Origin: Brevundimonas sp. UBA5866
GTDB lineage: Bacteria > Pseudomonadota > Alphaproteobacteria > Caulobacterales > Caulobacteraceae
Length of the DNA stretch: 8,109 bases
NCBI RefSeq assembly: GCF_002432125.1
Contig: NZ_DJFS01000015.1
Span: 1-8,109, forward strand
Direction: 5' to 3'
Shown: positions 5,836 through 8,109 of the stretch, piece by piece
Layout: every line of letters begins with the position of its first letter
Position numbering within the stretch: the stretch's first letter is position 1
The notes under the pieces: generated by a model
The model's input: the letters and a program-made list of their open reading frames with translations, nothing else
Told to the model about the DNA's origin: nothing
The model's database searches: none
Made by a program: the position numbers and the translations under genes

Positions 5836-6665
5836 GTTGCGGGCTCCGGTTGAGGAGCAACACTAGCGCCATCAACCGGCGGGGTCACTGCGACAGGATC
5901 GGCGCTCTCACCGGCCTTCTTCAGGTGCTTTGCGACTTCCTCGTCACCGATGGCGAGGAAGGCCGGCACCTTGGCGTTGAAGTTGGCGACATTGCCGGTA
6001 CGGACCACCACGTCACGCGCACCATCCCAGATCATGTGAAGGGCGACGTACAGCACGACGACCAGACCGATGTAACCGATCCAGCTGTACTTGTGCAGCA
6101 GCTTGGCGATGAAGGTTGCAGCCACACCCATCAGGGCGATCGACAGCACCAGACCGAAGACCATGACCCAGGGGTGTTCGTGGGCGGCACCGGCTACGGC
6201 CAGCACGTTGTCCAGCGACATGGCGACATCGGCGATGATGATCTGGACGAGGGCCGCGCCGAAGGTCTTGCGCTTCAGGCCCAGTTCTTCGGGGGAAGGG
6301 CCGGTTCCGTGCTCGATGCTCTGGGCCAGTTCCAGCTCGTGCTGGGCTTCGGCCTGGTCATTGGTGGCCTGTTCGCGCAGTTCGCGCCACATTTTCCAGC
6401 AAACCCAGAGCAGCAGGAAGCCGCCCGCCATAAGCAGGCCGATGATGGCCAGAAGCTGGATGGTGATGAGCGCGAAGCCGATGCGCAGCACGACGGCGAT
6501 GGCCAGACCGGCCAGAATGGCTTTGCGGCGTTGGTCTTGCGGCAGGGCTGCCGCAGCGAGGCCCACGGCTACAGCATTGTCGCCTGCAAGCACGAGGTCC
6601 ATCAGCACAACCTGGCCGAGGGCGACCATTTGGCTGACAAATTCAGGGGAAGAAAAGAAATCCAT
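5832..6665 (-). CDS. TerC family integral membrane protein, probable metal (Mn2+) exporter
   Basis: This 277-residue inner-membrane protein belongs to the TerC family (PF03741), nearest to the short YjbE/YkoY-like branch. Studied relatives export manganese or help load exoenzymes with it; tellurite resistance is the historical name. About six or seven hydrophobic segments are visible (roughly 13-41, 49-75, 74-93, 138-161, 167-191 and 196-216). The two family repeats each carry acidic residues within the membrane: DLVLAGDNAVAVG (D23, D29, N30) and DVAMSLDNVLAVAG (D146, D152, N153). Residues 94-133 form a charged cytosolic loop. The C-terminal tail, about 50 residues, ends in a Pro/Ala/Val-rich stretch that is not part of the family core. 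The ATG is supported by the family-like MDFFSSPEF start, although AGGGA lies only two bases upstream. The gene lies 80 bases after rlmB and overlaps the rhodanese gene. The yybP-ykoY Mn riboswitch seen before some relatives is not recognisable here. Confidence 0.92.
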   Translation of the reverse strand: MDFFSSPEFVSQMVALGQVVLMDLVLAGDNAVAVGLAAAALPQDQRRKAILAGLAIAVVLRIGFALITIQLLAIIGLLMAGGFLLLWVCWKMWRELREQATNDQAEAQHELELAQSIEHGTGPSPEELGLKRKTFGAALVQIIIADVAMSLDNVLAVAGAAHEHPWVMVFGLVLSIALMGVAATFIAKLLHKYSWIGYIGLVVVLYVALHMIWDGARDVVVRTGNVANFNAKVPAFLAIGDEEVAKHLKKAGESADPVAVTPPVDGASVAPQPEPAT

Positions 6666-6681
6666 ATTCCCTAACTAAACC

Positions 6682-6722
6682 CCGCCGGAGGCCGCGCCAA
6701 GTTGTCGCGGCGACTCCGGCGG
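6682..6722 (-). terminator. Strong hairpin between rlmB and terC, probable terminator or attenuator
   Basis: CCGCCGGAG (6682-6690) pairs with CTCCGGCGG (6714-6722), and GCCGCG (6691-6696) pairs with CGCGGC (6706-6711). Together they give a 15-pair stem with a two-base bulge and a nine-base loop. Read on the minus strand, it starts 23 bases after the rlmB stop and is followed by GGGTTTAGTTAG, a poor T run. It probably reduces readthrough from rlmB. Because it ends 16 bases before the terC start, it could also shape terC expression. Confidence 0.55.
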
Positions 6723-6745
6723 AAACATTCATACAGCGGACAGGA

Positions 6746-7624
6746 TCAGGCGTTGCGCTTCTGGGCGCGGGCACACTCATAAAGAGCAATCGCCGCTGCG
6801 TTGGAGACGTTCAGCGATTCAAAACCGCCCGGCATCGGAATCTTGGCGATGGCCTCGCAATGCTCGGTGACGAGGCGGCGCACGCCATCACCTTCCGAAC
6901 CCATGACGATAACCGTCGGACGTTCATCCAAAGCCTGTTCCAGCGTCAGCTCCGCGGCACCGTCCATCGCAATGGCGCGCCAGCCATAGTCGTTCAGTTT
7001 CTCAAGCGCGCGGGACAGGTTGGTAACGCGCGCGTGCGGCAGGCGCTCGGTCGCGCCGACCGAAGCCTTGGCCAGTGCACCGGCAAGGGCGGGGGCGTGA
7101 CGGTCCTGCACGATTATACCGCGCGCGCCGAAGGCGAGAGCCGAACGGAAGATGGCGCCGACGTTCTGGGGATCGGTCAGTTGGTCCAGCATGACCAGAA
7201 CGCCCTCGGCAGGCTCGGCCAGATCTTCCAGCGCGACGCCTTCGAGGGGCTGACATTTAAAGGCGAAGCCCTGGTGAACCGCGCCAAGCGGCAAAATTCG
7301 ATTCAATTGTTGGGAATCAACGACTTCGATTCTGTGCCCGTGGGCCAGATTCTGCGACTCGATTTCCTCGGCACGATCCGCCGTGACCATGAGTCGACCG
7401 GTCCCGCGACGCACAGGATTGGCCAAAGCGGCCAGAACCGGGTGACGCCCCCAAAGAAAATTGTCAGCATTTACAGCTGCTTTGGGCGATTTTTTACCCT
7501 CAGACTGTGCTTTGGGTGCCTGATACTGCGAGGATTTACCCCGAGAGGCACCCTTTTCGTCGCGTCTGTGGAAAGATTGTTTTTTCACGGCTTTTTGGTC
7601 GTTGCGTTCTGAAAAAGGGGACAC
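6746..7624 (-). CDS. rlmB: 23S rRNA (guanosine-2'-O-)-methyltransferase RlmB, SpoU/TrmH family
   Basis: This SPOUT-fold enzyme methylates the 2'-hydroxyl of a 23S rRNA guanosine (G2251 in E. coli numbering) using S-adenosylmethionine, in the peptidyl-transferase region. Of 292 residues, about 1-52 are a Lys/Ser/Gln-rich extension that looks disordered. The substrate-binding domain begins at FLWGRHPVLAAL (56-67) and runs to about 135. The knotted SpoU domain has motif 1 LDQLTDPQNVGAIFRSA (146-162, N154 and R160), motif 2 IVMGSEGDGV (239-248) and motif 3 IPMPGGFESLNVSNAAAIALYE (262-283). The start is GTG at 7624; no internal Met occurs before residue 79, and GGAGG lies ten bases upstream. E. 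coli RlmB has 243 residues, so the excess is the N-terminal tail. A paralogous TrmH-family rRNA methyltransferase of other target specificity is possible. The gene is divergent from the tRNA-tuf block. Confidence 0.9.
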   Translation of the reverse strand: MSPFSERNDQKAVKKQSFHRRDEKGASRGKSSQYQAPKAQSEGKKSPKAAVNADNFLWGRHPVLAALANPVRRGTGRLMVTADRAEEIESQNLAHGHRIEVVDSQQLNRILPLGAVHQGFAFKCQPLEGVALEDLAEPAEGVLVMLDQLTDPQNVGAIFRSALAFGARGIIVQDRHAPALAGALAKASVGATERLPHARVTNLSRALEKLNDYGWRAIAMDGAAELTLEQALDERPTVIVMGSEGDGVRRLVTEHCEAIAKIPMPGGFESLNVSNAAAIALYECARAQKRNA

Positions 7625-7632
7625 TATAAAGC

Positions 7633-7648
7633 GGCCTCCGACGAGGCC
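7633..7648 (-). promoter_or_regulatory. Ribosome binding site of rlmB inside a small hairpin
   Basis: On the minus strand, GGCCTC, a four-base loop and GAGGCC form a perfect six-pair stem-loop. The likely Shine-Dalgarno GGAGG (plus-strand positions 7635-7639) lies in its loop edge and 3' arm, ten bases before the GTG start. Pairing would hide the ribosome site, so start-codon access may be limited. The stem is short and may be fortuitous. Confidence 0.4.
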
Positions 7649-7771
7649 ACGGGCTTTCGGTGAAGGCGCTCTCCTAATACAGGCGTCGCCCGACAGCGAA
7701 GGCTTTTGTTGTTATCCGATTGATTTATCGGCTTGCAGCAAATCCAAGTCGGCACATTGCTAAAGCGCGCT

Positions 7772-7855
7772 GGGGGAATGTCCCGAGCGGCAAAGGGGGC
7801 GGACTGTAAATCCGCTGCGTAAGCTTCGCAGGTTCGAGTCCTGCTTCCCCCACCA
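7772..7855 (+). tRNA. tRNA-Tyr, anticodon GTA, CCA encoded
   Basis: The acceptor stem GGGGGAA (7772-7778) pairs with TTCCCCC (7845-7851), followed by A and an encoded CCA (7853-7855). The anticodon arm is GCGGA-CTGTAAA-TCCGC (7799-7815) with GTA at 7806-7808. A long class II variable arm follows, as expected for tRNA-Tyr. The T arm is GCAGG-TTCGAGT-CCTGC (7828-7844). All stems are perfect. It is the first gene of a tRNA-Tyr, tRNA-Gly, tuf block. Confidence 0.98.
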
Positions 7856-7953
7856 CGCGCTGGCAATGGCCGATCGATTGGACCGGAAACCCCAGAGGAA
7901 AATCGGGTGCGGATACGTCTCCTTTTCGAGGGTAGCGTGAACGCATTCTTCGT

Positions 7954-8027
7954 GCGGGTATAGCACAATGGTAGTGCAGCAGCCTTCCAAGCTGAATACG
8001 CGGGTTCGATTCCCGCTACCCGCTCCA
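7954..8027 (+). tRNA. tRNA-Gly, anticodon TCC, CCA encoded
   Basis: The acceptor stem GCGGGTA (7954-7960) pairs with TACCCGC (8017-8023), then T and an encoded CCA (8025-8027). The D arm is GCAC/GTGC (7963-7966, 7974-7977). The anticodon loop CTTCCAA (7984-7990) has TCC at 7986-7988. The T arm is GCGGG-TTCGATT-CCCGC (8000-8016). The outermost anticodon-stem pair (positions 27-43) is a G-A mismatch (7979/7995); the other four pairs are sound, so the gene looks functional. It lies 98 bases after tRNA-Tyr and 61 bases before tuf. Confidence 0.97.
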
Positions 8028-8076
8028 GGTTTTATGAACTGAGCACAGCGCCCTTCCGCTATTGGACCCGGGCCAC

Positions 8077-8081
8077 AGGAG
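8077..8081 (+). promoter_or_regulatory. Ribosome binding site of tuf
   Basis: AGGAG at 8077-8081 lies seven bases before the ATG at 8089, an optimal arrangement for a highly translated gene. Confidence 0.8.
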
Positions 8082-8088
8082 TTTGGCC

Positions 8089-8109
8089 ATGGCCAAGGAA
8101 AAGTTCGAA
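8089..8109 (+). CDS. tuf: Elongation factor Tu, first seven codons (continues beyond window)
   Basis: The window ends after MAKEKFE, the common N-terminus of proteobacterial EF-Tu, the GTPase that delivers aminoacyl-tRNA to the ribosome. No GTP-binding motif is reached, so the call rests on this short start, the strong ribosome site and the position. A tRNA-Tyr and tRNA-Gly(TCC) pair directly upstream is also found before tufB in E. coli (thrU-tyrU-glyT-thrT-tufB). The gene is probably co-transcribed with the tRNAs, since no terminator is seen in the 61-base gap. Confidence 0.87.

Noticed and set aside
5850..6674. Plus-strand open frame of 274 codons opposite terC
   Set aside because: It is a His/Asp/Gln-rich antisense product with no motif; the TerC repeats on the minus strand are clear.
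6666..6745. yybP-ykoY manganese riboswitch ahead of terC
   Set aside because: TerC relatives often have one, but the gap is only 80 bases, is dominated by one simple hairpin, and lacks a recognisable multi-helix core with the conserved loop sequences.
6860..7612. Plus-strand open frame of 250 codons opposite rlmB
   Set aside because: It is a shadow of the SpoU methyltransferase gene, without its own ribosome site or motif.
7733..7766. Promoter for tRNA-Tyr (TTGCAG at 7733 and GCTAAAGC at 7759)
   Set aside because: The -10 match is good, but the spacing (about 21 bases between hexamers) is too long and transcription would start at the first tRNA base, leaving no leader.
7624..7990. Three overlapping minus-strand frames across the tRNA genes
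   Set aside because: Peptides such as GGSRTRTCEAYAADLQSAP are the well-known false translations of the antisense of a tRNA-Tyr gene.
1..8109. CRISPR arrays, insertion sequences, phage or defence genes
   Set aside because: I saw no spaced direct repeats, transposase or integrase motifs, target duplications or defence-type domains on either strand. All genes belong to conserved chromosomal families.

Overview
The window is ordinary, densely packed bacterial chromosome with high GC content. It most likely comes from an alphaproteobacterium of the order Caulobacterales. Four things point there: the DUF1489 protein, the form of the methionyl-tRNA synthetase, promoter-like sites resembling the Caulobacter housekeeping consensus (TTGACGS / GCTANAWC), and the general codon use. 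I cannot fix the genus from sequence alone. No mobile element, CRISPR array, phage gene or rRNA is visible, and no gap without a gene exceeds 300 bases.

Positions 1-2954 on the plus strand carry the C-terminal part of recN (recombinational repair ATPase), a small DUF1489 protein, a hairpin-plus-T-run terminator, and a MATE-family multidrug/toxin exporter with a probable TTG start. Positions 2951-5490 carry a probable promoter, metG (methionyl-tRNA synthetase of the archaeal/eukaryotic-like type) and, 23 bases after it, a 2-oxoglutarate/Fe(II) oxygenase of the prolyl-hydroxylase type. This block ends in a strong bidirectional terminator.

Positions 5503-7624 are on the minus strand, so they converge on that terminator. 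In transcription order they are rlmB (23S rRNA 2'-O-methyltransferase of the SpoU family), a hairpin, a TerC-family membrane protein (probable metal exporter) and a single-domain rhodanese. The rhodanese start overlaps the terC stop (ATGA). Positions 7772-8109 turn back to the plus strand: tRNA-Tyr(GTA), tRNA-Gly(TCC) and the first seven codons of tuf (EF-Tu). This tRNA-tRNA-tuf order resembles the E. coli tufB operon.

Translation is the common theme: metG, rlmB, two tRNAs, tuf, and possibly the oxygenase through its linkage to metG. I found no convincing undescribed system. The best leads are the metG-linked oxygenase, the translationally coupled terC-rhodanese pair, and small RNA-structure signals ahead of rlmB and terC.
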